In this document: positions 45,485-57,133 of the stretch, in pieces
Position numbering within the stretch: the stretch's first letter is position 1
Layout: every line of letters starts with the position of its first letter
Assembly: GCA_037176885.1 (NCBI GenBank)
Contig: JAWWNJ010000164.1
Coordinates: 186,001-250,000 of the forward strand
Origin: Favolaschia claudopus
Taxonomy: Eukaryota; Basidiomycota; Agaricomycetes; Agaricales; Mycenaceae
Reading direction: 5' to 3'
DNA length: 64,000 nucleotides
Notes under the pieces: generated by a model
The model's input: the letters and a program-made list of their open reading frames with translations, nothing else
Told to the model about the DNA's origin: nothing
The model's database searches: none
Made by a program: the position numbers and the translations under genes

Positions 45485-47280
45485 CTATGACGCCTTTTTC
45501 GCGCGGGGGCTTTGGAACGACTCAAGGCCCTTGAGGCGCTCAGTCAGAGTGGGGTGCGAGTGGTGGTATGCGGAGTATCTGAAGCAACATCATTAGTCTA
45601 AGAGCATGACGCAAAGGATAAGGACCCACAGCCAGTCAACCCAAACGGTCGACAGGTTCTTCACATGCAGGGTGATGAGTGCACGGCCCAAGCGGTCGCC
45701 CATATCGCTCATCTTTTCGTCTGACAGCTTCTCCTGGAGCTCACACGCAAAGCGATCTGCCTGCCACTCAAAGTGCCTACTGACAGCGTGCATGCCGATG
45801 CTCACAAAGGCCTCGAGGGGAGTCAGGATCATCTATGACACAATGAAGTTCAGCAACGCAAAAGAATGGGTGTGTATGAACTGACCTGGAAGAGGAGGAA
45901 GGCGACGATAGTGGGCGGCTGCGCCGCGACGGCCTTGGGGAAGTCGAAGGAGGCGAGAACGGGTGGAGCGTGGAGGAAGGCGGGGAAGAGCGCAAAGATG
46001 GTAAAGACGTGGATCTGAGAGATCGCAAGCATCTTCGTGGGGTGGAGGTAATACCAGTGGCCGAGTTCGTGAGCGAGGACTGCTTCGACTTCCTCAGGTT
46101 GGCTCTGCTGGATGAGAGTGTCGAAGATGACGATGTGCTTGCTCTGAAGCGGGCGTTAGAGATGAATGAAGAAAGGTATGACTGAGGTGTACTGACCCAC
46201 GGCAGACCGAAGAAGTAGGCGTTACTGTGGGAGCTACGCTTCGAACCGTCGATCTCGTAGAGGTGCGTAAGTGGGAACTTCAGCTTTCCTGCTAACGACT
46301 CGATGCGGGACCGAAGCTCGCCCGCTGAGAGAGGGGAGAGCTTGTTGAAGAACGGCTGAATGAACATGGGGTATAGTATAACCATGATCATCTGGAAGGT
46401 GAGACTGGTGGTACCGGAATCAGGGCAAGGTTCGAGAAGAGGTGGCGGACATACACGAAAGCCATGAGCCATGGTACAAAGCGGTCTCCAGCCCAATTGA
46501 ATATGCGCAAGAAAGCCCAAAGGAAGGGAGTGAGCAAGACAGCACCAATGGCCCAGCCTTTGAACAGATCCGCTACGAACAAGCCAGGGGAAGTTTTGTT
46601 GAATCCATACTTCTCTTCAAGGGCCTGTTGGTCGGGTCAAGATAAATAAAGGTGAAAGAAATTGATAACGGACGAATGTGCTGTACACCGAAAGGGGAAG
46701 CGTCGGGAGAGACGAGATGAAAAAGAGCAGAAACACGAAGCCGATAGATTGTGTAATCTGGTGGGATACTGAGCGCCATGTTTTCAAAGATAGTCGTTAC
46801 TCGACAGACCTCGTAGTCCGCACCGTAGCCAAACCTAGTCATAGCCTGGCCAACAACATTCCAACTCCACGCGTAAAATCCGAAGTGTAACATCTGGATT
46901 CATAAGCGTATGGTAGGGAATGCTGAGGAAGAGAACCCACAGTAGAATCCAGCAATTGCTTGTAAAGGCCCGAGAAGAAGGCAAACTTAGCCTTGTCTTT
47001 CCCGTACTTTTGAGACTTTTCGAAGTCAGAAGCGCTGATATGCGCAGCCAGAGCTGCAGGGGGTTCAGTCTTTGAGTACAACGGATACTGTCGAAGCCTA
47101 AGATATTTGATTCTGAGTCGGACTCGAGGTACACGTTGTCGACACGCACAAGAGATAGGATTCAAAAAGGGTGACAGTCCAAGATATTACTTGAACATAG
47201 AACTTCCAGTCGATGGGGTCCACAGAAACAAAGGCCAGCTGCTGCTGAACCTTTGCCAGCTGCGAATGTAGAAGATCCAT
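45485..47280 (-). CDS. STE24: CAAX prenyl protease 1 (STE24, M48 zinc metalloprotease)
   Basis: Integral ER/nuclear-envelope protease that removes the last three residues of prenylated CAAX proteins and, in yeast, helps mature a-factor. Start ATG 47280 (MDLLHSQLAKVQQQLAFVSV), stop at 45485 after SPRAKKAS. Several hydrophobic helices precede the catalytic part: NAYFFGLPW spliced to SKHIVIFDTLIQQSQPEEVE, the zinc motif HELGH in VLAHELGHWYYLHPTK, and the third zinc ligand Glu in SRHFEWQADRFA. The region HHSHPTLTERLKGLE matches the family C-terminus. Introns are short and GT-AG. The start is only 71 bp from the divergent start of the next gene. No frame slip was noticed in the parts checked. Confidence 0.92.
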
Positions 47281-47351
47281 GATGAAAGCGGGGAAGAGAC
47301 GTGTACGTCGCGTGACGTGACAATATTGAATTCTCTTGAACTTGTACCCCC

Positions 47352-48700
47352 ATGTTGCCCTCGAAGAAACGCAAAAATCGGCCTGGCAAACCCTCTCGTA
47401 CCTTTTCAGAACCAGTAGATACTCCCCCCGACCCAGCCCTATTTATACAAGCATACGAAGCGGATATAATTCGTGGGCCACAAGCTAAACAAGGTGACAG
47501 GATGAGTGTAAACCACGTCCACATTCTAAGACCGCTATGGTGTTGATAGCGGCGGATTCTCTGGACTTCATTCACCAACTTTCGAGTCAAGCAGGAGGGA
47601 ACACTGGACCAAGCGGACTCATTCAGTGGAATCCGTCTAATTCGGATGCTGCCCCCGCGTTTCCATCAGACGCGGACGACGACAGTTTTGCTTCGAGTTC
47701 GCAACCTAAGCCAGTGAACAACGCCGTCTGGGTAGATAGGTATGGCTTAATCTCATGTAGTTCCATGACTTACAGTATCGATGAATTCACGGTTTTATCT
47801 TCGGGTTGCCTTTCGCTGTGTTCTATGACACGGTCTTTGTGATGTCGTTCGACGCGGGTCAAGTGAGGTGACAGTGTATGAACTTGTATTCGAGGTCTCC
47901 CCTTGCAGACCCGTCTTACATGCATTTCTCATGTCCCTACGATCAACACTCTGATGTGTGGTTCATAGATATGACGCCCGACTTCTCCTGCCAGTGGATT
48001 CATTACCCAAATTCAAACCTAGTGCGGCGGTTGCAGCGTCGCCTCCCTCTCCGTCAGGCTGGTCTGACCTTCCTTCGGACACGGAGGATACATTTTTCTT
48101 TACCCCACGCGAGGCGGAAGATTACAGGCAACAGAAACGACGCAGAATCATGGAAGAGGCTCGCGAAGAGCGTCTCAAAGCGCGCAAAGCCGAAGATGGC
48201 GAAGAAGAAGAAATCTGGGGTGGAAGCGATGAAGAGGTCTGTCATGCTGGACCCCCTCTCTTGCAGGTCCCGCGAATGCTTACACTCTATTTTCAAAGCC
48301 GGACGAGGCGCAAAGAACACTGATGGAGCGAACAGCAACAAGCGTCATCTCCAGCGGCAACCCTGCCCAGCTAGAGATGCGCATACTCGCGAATTATGGT
48401 ACTGACAAAAGGTTTGCATTCCTACGTGGTCGTTGGAAAGTTGCGTGGGCAACTATGAAACGGAAGGCTGCCCAGAAGAGTCGGGAAGAGGACGCGAAAC
48501 CACCAGATTCTGCTGCTGCCGGACTCGGTAATCTGGCAGATTACGGAGACAGCAGCGACGAAGGAGAAGAGGAAAACGAAGAGACCAAAGACGACGCTGA
48601 GGCGGCTGAGAGCGCTGCGCGGGCGGCACGGCAGGCTCGAGCCAAGGCGTGGGCAGAGTCTCGCCGGGCAGCCAAGTCGATCTCTTCTCTGGAAGGCTGA
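47352..48700 (+). CDS. Unrecognised acidic/charged conserved protein
   Basis: No function could be assigned. Segments in order: MLPSKKRKNRPGKPSRTFSE (basic start), MVLIAADSLDFIHQLSSQAG, VDRYDARLLLPVDSL spliced across about 47740-47965, REAEDYRQQKRRRIMEEARE (charged helix), then PDEAQRTLMERTATSVISS, ILANYGTDKRFAFLRGRWKV and an acidic Glu/Asp/Ala-rich C-terminus ending SRRAAKSISSLEG. The charged helices and the tight motif ADKRFAFLRGRW-like suggest a nuclear or RNA-associated protein, but this is only inference. The first intron (about 47492-47528) leaves a one-base frame mismatch, so an indel or different splice site is likely there. It shares a 71-bp divergent promoter with STE24. Confidence 0.65.
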
Positions 48701-48878
48701 GTTGTCATTGTCATCAACTGTATACGGAAATGCTATCCGTGACATCCTCCTCGTTGTACCGTCGATGTGCTCAATAGTTTCAAATGTTAGCAGAACTTTT
48801 TGTGGAATGTCTGCTTTCATCTCGAGTTCTTGTATGTTTTGCCGCGGCAAGCACTCAATTGCACTGCCACCAAAAAAT

Positions 48879-49457
48879 CTATTTCTCTTCTCGCACCAAC
48901 CAACTGCCATCCAGCGTGCCTTTTCCCGTCTCCCGCAACGCCCACCCCTCACGGTCCAAACTCCTGCGCGCTACTTCGCAGTCCAGATTAATGTCCTCAA
49001 TCAGCGCTTCCAGGCTAGGATAGTCCTTCTCCTCCCGAATGAACCCCAAAATCAACAACCGCATTTCGACGCCGTAAAAGTCAGCCTCAAACTCGTGCAG
49101 CACATGCGCCTCAGCTGACCGCGCCTTGTTGTCGTAAAACTTGTTGTACCCGATCGACATCACCATGGGATATACACTGAACTCGGTCGGCGCCTCGCCT
49201 GAATCTGTAGCTGCGTCCAATGGCCGATTCGGGTGCGATGGCGGCAAGCGCAGGGACGCCCATCCAAAATATACCCCGGACTCAGCATGAGAGATCCATG
49301 GCGTGAGGTTGTTGTCGACGGGGAGGTTCGCAGTGGGGATGCCGAGCTCTTTGGAACCGCGTCCAAAGCCGTGAATCACTTTGCCTTCCATCTGTAGAGG
49401 GTAAGGCGCTTCAGGCCCTGCGGATGGGCCGACGATGATTGGGCGGGGACCAGACAT
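48879..49457 (-). CDS. FMN1: Riboflavin kinase
   Basis: Phosphorylates riboflavin to FMN using ATP, the first step to flavin cofactors. Single exon of 192 residues from ATG 49457, matching the usual length of fungal FMN1. Conserved motifs: GKVIHGFGRGSKELGIPTAN (nucleotide and riboflavin binding, including the PTAN loop), ESGVYFGWASL, MVMSIGYNKFYDN and the catalytic Glu in EAHVLHEFEADFYG, followed by FIREEKDYPSLEALIEDINLD near the C-terminus. An insertion in the middle (about 80-98, HPNRPLDAATDSGEAPTE) is longer than in many relatives. The gene is convergent with the acidic-protein gene, 178 bp apart. Confidence 0.95.
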   Translation of the reverse strand: MSGPRPIIVGPSAGPEAPYPLQMEGKVIHGFGRGSKELGIPTANLPVDNNLTPWISHAESGVYFGWASLRLPPSHPNRPLDAATDSGEAPTEFSVYPMVMSIGYNKFYDNKARSAEAHVLHEFEADFYGVEMRLLILGFIREEKDYPSLEALIEDINLDCEVARRSLDREGWALRETGKGTLDGSWLVREEK

Positions 49458-49979
49458 TGCAGTCGGGAACTGCAGCTGGTGGTTCTGGCAAAAAGTTTCT
49501 GTCGATCATCAGCTGCTTGATCGATTTCTATTCTAGGGATTCACAATCTCAGCCCTCCAAGGCGTTTGCAAAGAGGTTCAAGAATGTTATATTCTCGCGC
49601 GGCGGACAACCTGTGTAAAGAACGAGAGTGGATCTCCGGTCCACATCATCTGGTAGCCATAAAATACGAGTCCTGAAGCAAATGCACGACATTCAAGTCA
49701 GTCAGGATATTTTATTTCCAGGGTACTAATTAAATACAATCGCGGGATTTCAAAACGGTACGGTTGCGTGACAGTGTTGTTGTGAGAACGGTGAAAAACG
49801 AGAGGACGGAGACATCGATGCTGAGAGAACAAGAACAAGAAAGAAAGGAGAAGACATTGTGTAGTATTAGTGAGCGTGCGTTGTGTGATTCAAAAAAAAA
49901 GAAAGCTTATGGTTATCCAAGAGAGAGTCTAAGGCAAAAAGGGGAGGGGGGGAAGGGGACGGGGACGGGGTTTTCATGC
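49458..49979. other. Intergenic, no gene seen
   Basis: 522 bp between the riboflavin kinase start and the RING gene stop. A purine-rich patch (GGGGAGGGGGGGAAGGGGAC-like) lies at about 49940-49965. No gene was recognised. Confidence 0.35.
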
Positions 49980-52900
49980 CTATGCAGGAGCCGCCGCCGC
50001 CGCCGAAGGAGATAACGGGTCAGTGGATACACCCTTTGTAGATCAATAAATCCATTCAGCATTCAAAGCAGCTATCAGAAAGAAAGAGAAAACTCCCACC
50101 TTGGTTCGACAAGCCGGACAATTATTCCTTCCCGTCTCCAACCAGCGATCCACACACCCAAGATGGAACGCATGCCGACAATTCAGCACACGTATTTCAT
50201 CCTCGGGGTCATACTCGTCCAAGCAGATGAGGCACTGAGAAAATCAATCACAGAATCAGTCAGTCAAATTCGAGAAGTAGAAGTAGAAGTAGTTTTAAGC
50301 GATGATCAACACATACCCGCTCAACACAAGTCTCCAACACCCGCCCCTCCTTCTCCGCCTGCGACAGCGCCGCAGGCCGTATAACCGCCAGCCCAGACCG
50401 CGCAATATCGGCTTTGGACGCCGTAGGCGGTCGTGCGTACCCAAGGAGCTCGGGGAGCTCTCTACTATTGATCGAAAGGGTTAGTATTAGTATTAAGTAG
50501 TCTTGATGTATATGCATTGCATTGATACAGCTAAAAAAAAAAACTCACAAAAGCGCCTCGAGCGATTCCGCACCGCCCGCATCATTGAGTAAGCCATGTT
50601 CTGGTGGGTAGTATCCTGTAAAGTGAAGGGTAAACCGTGTCGATCGTCGATGGTCGCGGTGCGGCGCAAGGAAGGATACGAACCTCCGATAACATAGATC
50701 AAGAACGTGCGTGACGCGTCAGACGCAGCAGCCGCAGCAGCCAATCCCAATCCCGCTGCTGCGCCCGCGAGCGTCGGTGCTGGCGCCTCACCCTCTCCCG
50801 CGACCACATTGACCACATTCGCACTCTCATCCCCTGCCTCTGCCGGAAAGGGAGGACTTGAAACTGACGCCGCATTGTCATCCAAACCCGACCCCACCCC
50901 ACCACTCGCCCTCCGGCTGCTGCCAAGTAAAGGTAAAGAAGAAGACGTCGGGCGGGGACGCCACCAGCTGCGTCTCCGCGCCGCCCGCTCCGCAGCGTCT
51001 AGCGCAGAAGAAGAAGGAGAAGAATCCTCTGGCTGCGTCGCCGTGTCTGTCTGTGTCTGTGTCGCTGTCGGCAAAGACGTAGGCGCAGTCTGTGTTTCCG
51101 TCGGCACCTCAAACCCGGACCCAGGCACAGGATGCGGATGCACATGCGTATGCGCCCCCGGATGCGCAGCCACATGCTGCCCAAACATCCCCATCGCCGC
51201 CCCGAGGGTCACGCTCTGCAGACCAACCACGATCACGGGCACGACCGTCTGCGAAGCAGGCGGTGAAGGCGTGGGCGGCGCTTCTGAGGGTGAGAGAGGA
51301 GGTGTCGTCTGAAGTGGTGAGAGAGGCGTCTGTGGGGTCAACACAGTGTGCGAAACGTTATCAAGCGCCACCGCCGCCCCCGCCCCCGCCGCCGTAGGCA
51401 CAGGTATCTGCATTGCTGACACCGGCACTCTGCTGCCAATCGCAGGGAACCGGTACAGTCGCCACCAATTCACCGCGCCTGGATTCGTTGTCGACGACGT
51501 CGACGTCGTTGGCGTTGTTGGTGTGGGCAGCGTCGGCGGCGTTGTAAATCCAGTCTCACCCGCCGGTATAGGTATTACTGGTTCTGCTTCCTGGGACGCC
51601 TCTGCCACGGCTTCCGTTTCCGTTTCGGGCTCCCCCACTGTCGTCGTCGCAGGAGTCGTCACAGCAGGAGTCGAAGTCCCTTCTTGCTCCAGCCCCAGAA
51701 GTCCCTCATCCTCAATCCCATCACTGTCCTTCTCCTCACCCCCTGACGCAGACGCCTCGCGATGAGCTTCTTCTCCCACCTCTGTCCCAGAGCCATTTCC
51801 CGCCATCAACTCCAACTCCCCAGTCCCAGTCCCCCCCTCCCCCTCCGCCCGTCCATCCGCAGCCTCTCGTCCACCCTCCCCCTCCGTCGCAGAATTATTA
51901 TCCGTCGCAGAAGTAGAATTATTACTCCTCGCCCCACCACCCAGCGCCCCCCTCAAATCAACCTGCAAATCCACCAAAAACCGCTCAAACGTCCCTTCCC
52001 CCGCCTCTTCCCTTTCTCCTTCCCGTTCCCGTTCTCCGCCTCGTATGCCGCCTTGCCCAAAATTCGCATTGCCATTCACATTCGAGGTTAAATTTGAGGA
52101 AGAGTTCGAATTGTTAGTTGAAGTGGTGGCACGCGCGTGTGCACGCGGCGCCCCCAACCCCAGCCCCAAATTAAACGCCCGCGCCATCTCAGCGAGCATC
52201 GTCGCGCGTTCGTCGTTCATCCCGGGTGATGAATTTGGGTTTGCATGTGAATTTGGATTTGAGGTGGTGGGCGGAGGCAGGGACGTAGGTCTATACGGAG
52301 GAGGGAACGGATTTGGATTTGGATTTGAGCGCGGGTGTGGGTGTGGGTGGGAGGGGGAGGCGTAGGAGGAGGGGGAGGTCGATGTTGGCGAGGGCGAGTA
52401 AGGTGAAGAAGGTGGAGGTGAAGTAGCGACGGGTGGTGGTTGGAGGTGAGATTGGGTTTGAGATTGGTTTTGGCGGAGAAGAGAGTCGGAGGAGCCTGTG
52501 AGGAGGGAGGCGGCGGTGGCTTGTGCGGCGACGCTAGATGGAGAGTTGGGTTAGTTCATAATGTATGGCATTAAGGTTGAAAGCGAGGCTTAGTAGAACG
52601 GATAGGATTGACTAAGGAAAGCCGTGAAAAGAAACAACAATGCAACGGCAGACCAGCAATGTTGTGCGGATCGGATCCGTGCCCGTGCCACGACTGTACC
52701 GGTGAATTTCCTGAGAAGGCGCTGCTTCATTCGGAAAAGGAATAGACCCCAACCCAACAACACAGGAACGGGCGAAACAAGAAACAAGCAGCAGGATACA
52801 AGAAAAAGGAAAGAGGAGGGCACGCACGTTAACAATGTCCCCAACACGTCTATACTACTGCTCGAAATTGCCGGCACAGGATTTGAGGGGGCGCTATTAT

Positions 52901-53483
52901 TGCTATCAGTAGACGCTGGCGGAATATCTGTGGTGTGTACGACGCCCTGCACAACGACCAGCGTCCCAGGGAGGGGAAATCTATGCTGCAACGGCGGTGG
53001 AGTGGGGGGAATGGGAATTTGAGGGGGCGGAGGTGTGGGGGTACGCTGCGGCATGGGCGTTGGGGGCCGAACACGAGGAGACTCGTCCTCGTCATCCTCG
53101 TCATCGTGCTCATCGACGTCGGAGAGCGCATCGGCGTCGTCGTTGCTGTCGTGGTCGGGCGACAAGACGCGGACCTGTAATATCTCTTCGGGATCGGGTG
53201 GCTCGTGGACCACCACAAGAGGCGGCTCAGGAGCTAGTGGGGATGGCGGTGGGGACGCGCGGAAGGAGAGGGCGCGCGACCAGCGGCGGGAGGCCCGACG
53301 GCTACCAGTGCCAACGTCGGGTGAGTCTGGAGCGCTAATAATCGCGCTGTGCCGCCGTTTGGGGATGAGCGACCGCAGAGAACGACGCCGTGACCGCTGT
53401 TGAGGTTGGTCTTGGGGTTGCTCCAGGTGTTGTGCTCGTTGGTGGGGACGACGGGGAGAGGGCGTGGAGGCAGCCTGACCCAT
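49980..53483 (-). CDS. RING-H2 E3 ubiquitin ligase with long disordered N-terminus
   Basis: Starts at ATG 53483 with MGQAAST, a good N-myristoylation signal, and ends at 49980. Most of about 1000 residues is low-complexity Pro/Ser/Thr/Gly/Glu, including a His-rich patch (GAHTHVHPHPVPGSG). The last quarter is conserved: FLIYVIGG spliced to GYYPPEHGLLNDAGGAESLE, LPELLGYARPPTASKADIA, then a complete RING-H2 finger at 50102-50237 (CLICLDEY...NCRHAFHLGCVDRW...NCPAC) with C3H2C3 spacing. RING-H2 fingers bind E2 enzymes. A final exon encodes GVSTDPLSPSAAAAAPA. Membrane attachment through myristate is inferred. Introns lie at about 52537-52845 (uncertain), 50621-50682, 50475-50547 and 50045-50100. 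Dense antisense open frames reflect the repetitive composition. Confidence 0.82.
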
Positions 53484-54630
53484 TGTGGTTTGGTGGTCAG
53501 GAACAGCTGTAAGGCTGCTGTACTAATCACTAGCGAGTGGCGATGCAGCCATCCTGATCCGTTCGGCTCGAGTCTTGAGCCATTTGTGTAGGTCCTCTCA
53601 TTCAAGTGCGAACAGTGAATGGCAAGAATTCAAGAGTATGTTGGTCTCTGCGGAGAATCCATACAGTACCAAGTATCACATTCACTGTAAGTTAGTACCC
53701 GCGCAGGGTCAAAATATCACAAGGAAGCCAAAATTTCATCGACAGCGAATGCGAATGGTACTTGAACTCGGAGCATTTTGTTTCAATGTTAACTTGGAAG
53801 CACAGGAAGGAAGGAAGTATCACTGCCAGGTCCCAATCAGGAACAAGCAGGCACTGTACCTACATACAACTCGTCCAATACTTAATTGTGTGCTACACTT
53901 CTTGACGGCTCGGCCGTCGTGTAAATCTCCCAACTGCCATCTAAACTATCACAAACTTCTCGCAACCGAACTTGGGCAACGGACTGGATTCCGACTACGC
54001 TCACAAAAACTCAGGTAAATACAAGTATGTAAATGTATAATTATACTCGAGCAGCACATACCTCTTCCACGTCCCGTATCTCCAGCGTTCCTTGCCGTTG
54101 TCATCGTCATCGACGTTTGGCGACGGCGGCATATAGTCGACAGTTTGCGCAGTCGGGGTCGGGGTCGGGTGTGGGGATTGAGGCGGTGGGGCGGTGGGAC
54201 CGGGGATGGGTGCGCAGCAACAGCAGCAGCATACGAATACGTATCCGCATGCGGTTGGGAGTGGGAGTGGGAGTAGGGGTTTTGGCGGGACGACGAGCAC
54301 AACCACATTCCCAGTGCTGCTGCAGTCGCTCATAACAAATGATGTCGCTGTAGCCGGCGCTGAAGACGAACAAGAAGTTGACGCCCACAACCTCGGGTAA
54401 TACAAGGAATAGCTGTATGGCCCTGGATGCGACGGCGTCGGATGCTGCTGCTCCACAGGCGTGGAGATCTGACTACCAGACCCACTATTAACACTCGAAG
54501 CGATACTGTATCTGTGAGGCAGGCGCGAACAGTTTACGCCAAATTTTTCCAAGAGAATGATAGCATTCTGGCGAGAAAGGAGTGAGATTTAAAGGAGCCC
54601 CGAAAGGAAAGGAACATACAGGAAGACATA
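53484..54630. other. Intergenic, one dubious open frame
   Basis: 1.1 kb between the RING gene start and the next F-box gene stop. A minus-strand frame at 54001-54552 contains Cys- and Pro-rich low complexity and lacks an ATG at its beginning, so it is not called. No RNA gene was recognised. Confidence 0.35.
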
Positions 54631-55944
54631 TCAATCCCACGAGTAAATCCAGCCCATGCGGGGGCTCGTGAAACGCACATCTGTGCCGGTCGCGACCAAT
54701 TCCTTGAACACTGCATGGGTGTCTGGTGGTATTGGTAGGAAATTTGGATCAGATAGCGGATGGGGCAAAATGAAGTGGAATTGATGTAGATGGGTGCGAT
54801 GGGTGGTCAACAACGCAGAAAGGTCTCTCCACAATGTGGCCGATAAATCATTGTCAATGATGCCGAGAGCCTTAACATGAACGACAAAGGCGCGGATGCG
54901 AGGAATCAGGGAATAAGACTTGGAGAGCATCAATAGTAGCTCCTGCACCTCGGAGAGATCGCGCCACCGTATCTCAAAATGACTGAGATCTGGAAGGAGT
55001 TGAAGGCATTTCTCCAAAGTCGCTAATTTCATGAGACGCCCGAGGCAGAATTCTCGCAGAGGGGGCGATGACCGCTCCAAAAACTCAAGTATCTCCCAAT
55101 CATGTAACGCCGAAAATGATGCAGAAAGCACCTGGAGTCCCGGGAGCGAAAGGGACTTGAGAAACCCATCCTCAAGATAAGGACATTCTGAGGATTGCTT
55201 GAACTCGAGCCGACGAAGGCTGGGGAGGAGCAATAGTTCTTGGGCATCGCCAACTGATATGACGTCGCGGAAGACGCATTCGATGAGATTGGGAGATAGG
55301 TTGAGTAGCCGATGAAGATGAGCGGATGAGAGAGACAAGCTCCTGCACTCCCCTGCACCTGCACGAATTGTGAGTGTTTTCAGAGAGGGCAGCAGTTCAG
55401 GACCCGTTGCCTCCGGGTGCCAAAGCTCGTATTCTGGATAGTATTCTTGATCGCTATCTTCGTCCTCGTCGCGGTCGCTATCATCGAGGCATATATCCAG
55501 ATGGGTGATCTGCGCGCTGTGTTCCCAGATAACGGAAACAACAGCATAGTCGAACAAACCCGTCAGGGAGATGGAAAGCGGGTAATCATTGGCACGGCTG
55601 AGCCAGAGCCGCAATAATGTCTCGAAGTTCGGCGCGCAAGGGAAGGATATGCCTACAGAAGCCCATAGCAATGGGGTAGCCAGCGCTATGTCAGACCAAG
55701 CGTGACAGACATTGAGAAACAGCATGGGGGCGCAGTGGGCCGCAACCTGAGGAACTGGGTCAAGGCATTGCAGGAAGATCTCGGACGAAAGTTCGAGCGG
55801 GAGACAAGCCACAGGGTCAAGGACGGCGTTCAACTCGCATATGGCACGACATCGGTCTTTCTTTAGTTGTTGCAGTAATTGTTGCTGCAAATCTATCTCG
55901 TGGTCGAGAGTCGTGATTCGGGCTCGCAAGTCATCCACGGACAT
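54631..55944 (-). CDS. F-box/leucine-rich-repeat-like protein
   Basis: Intact single-exon gene of 437 residues from ATG 55944 (MSVDDLRARITTLDHEIDLQ). The frame is open a little further upstream, but without an ATG. Coiled coil at 1-35, F-box core DPVACLPLELSSEIF (about 43-57), conserved blocks MLFLNVCHAWSDIALATPLL and WLSRANDYPLSISLTGL, an acidic insert DDSDRDEDEDSDQEYYPEYE, then leucine-rich segments (LLLPSLRRLEFKQSS, SLSLPGLQVLSASFSAL). The C-terminus (HAVFKELVATGTDVRFTSP) matches the family end motif. By family it is a candidate SCF adaptor; the target is unknown. It is one of four F-box loci within 8 kb. Confidence 0.88.
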   Translation of the reverse strand: MSVDDLRARITTLDHEIDLQQQLLQQLKKDRCRAICELNAVLDPVACLPLELSSEIFLQCLDPVPQVAAHCAPMLFLNVCHAWSDIALATPLLWASVGISFPCAPNFETLLRLWLSRANDYPLSISLTGLFDYAVVSVIWEHSAQITHLDICLDDSDRDEDEDSDQEYYPEYELWHPEATGPELLPSLKTLTIRAGAGECRSLSLSSAHLHRLLNLSPNLIECVFRDVISVGDAQELLLLPSLRRLEFKQSSECPYLEDGFLKSLSLPGLQVLSASFSALHDWEILEFLERSSPPLREFCLGRLMKLATLEKCLQLLPDLSHFEIRWRDLSEVQELLLMLSKSYSLIPRIRAFVVHVKALGIIDNDLSATLWRDLSALLTTHRTHLHQFHFILPHPLSDPNFLPIPPDTHAVFKELVATGTDVRFTSPRMGWIYSWD

Positions 55945-56272
55945 GACTTTTGGGTTCTGCAGTAAAGCGTAAAATTCATGAGTCCGCACACAGAGGAGAA
56001 GAACCTTATGTATTCAGAGTAAGGTGGGCCTGTGTCGAGATTGTAGACTCGCCAAGAGTTGGTTGACCGTTGAAACGCTGAGAAGGAAGTGGGTCACAGT
56101 GTGACTCAGGTAAAAAACGATGTTGCCGCTTGCTCTCACCGTTAAACGTTGCAGCTTTGAAGTCACACCATCGTTTGGATGGTTTAACGCAGTTTTTTTT
56201 TACTCTCAGCAGGCCCTGCCACACACCTCCGTCGCTACATCTGAACAAAATCTCCCGTACCCCGCGTTAAAC
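55945..56272. other. Divergent promoter region between two F-box loci
   Basis: 328 bp between the divergent starts of an intact and a broken F-box gene. Nothing else was recognised. Confidence 0.35.
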
Positions 56273-57133
56273 ATGTCCGCTGAAATCTTGCGCGCCCAAC
56301 GGAGCTCGATAAAATCGAGAGAGTTTTTCCAAGAAATAGTCTTGAAGAAACTGAACACTGATAGAACTCATCTTCGGCGCCAGCTCAATGCCCTTCACGA
56401 CCCCATTGCACGGCTCCCACTCGAAATTTCCTCTCAGATCTTTCTCTATACACTTCGTACATGTCAACGCTGGTGGAGTTCCTTCGCTCCGCTCCCAACC
56501 TTGTCGAGTTGGTGATGAAAGACGCGTCGGATGTAGAGCCCGCCCCGCTCAGTCTTGCCCTTCCCAACCTTCGCAGGTTGCAGTTTCCTGATCGATGCCC
56601 TGACCTGTTCGCAATTGGAATTTTTGACCGTACCGATGTACGACTTCGGCTGGTCAGGCCGGTTAGGGGAGATAGTCCATAATTTCTTGACACGTTCGGC
56701 CGCTCCCCTCAAAGAGTTCGTCGCGGGAGTAGCCGACGGGAAAACTCTTGACTGGTCCACGTTACTCAAATCTCTGACACTCGTCCCTACACTGTTGCGA
56801 CTCGAGATCTGGTGCATTAGTTGCGGCCAGGCAGAAGAAATCCTTGAAAAACTCGCAGCCTCTCCATCCCTCCTACCCGACCTCACTTCTATTGTACTGC
56901 ACCGCAACCACCGAGAGCTTGATTGCTTCCCGGATTCGTTTTTTACCTAACTCTCAGCTACCCTCGTCGCCCGCAGACGCCTACACGTCTTCACCTTCAA
57001 ACTTCATGCATGGTGTACCGATCTCTCACTGGTGCCTGCGCCTGATATTCTTGCACCTCTCCGAGAACTGGTGGCAAATGGGAGACATCTAGACATCACC
57101 AATGTGCTGGGATCCTTTCCGTTTAGTGCTTAA
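56273..57133 (+). pseudogene. Internally deleted F-box/LRR-like gene
   Basis: Starts MSAEILRAQ and carries a good F-box core (HDPIARLPLEISSQIF, about 56398-56445), but the conserved block with WxDIALxTPxLW and the first repeats are missing. The sequence jumps from the F-box to LVEFLRSAPNLVELVMKDAS. Later family segments (ALPNLRRLQFPD, LEFLTVPMYDFGWSG, LVPTLLRLEIWCIS, PDLTSIVLHRNH) change frame near 56590 and meet a stop at about 56949. The family end motif LRELVANGRHLDITNVLG persists in another frame, with the stop at 57131-57133. It is a decayed copy with a deletion of roughly 100 codons. Confidence 0.8.

Noticed and set aside
49940..49965. G-rich patch as a G-quadruplex regulatory site
   Set aside because: It is a simple purine-rich tract downstream of a gene, with no conservation evidence, so I only note it as composition.
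50707..52365. Long plus-strand open frames opposite the RING-H2 gene
   Set aside because: They are antisense shadows created by the GC-rich Pro/Ser/Gly repeats. The minus frame ends in a complete RING finger, while the plus frames have only low complexity.
54001..54552. Minus-strand 183-codon open frame with a Cys run and Pro-rich tail
   Set aside because: It begins at TTG rather than ATG, the composition is low-complexity, and no conserved segment or credible exon continuation was found.
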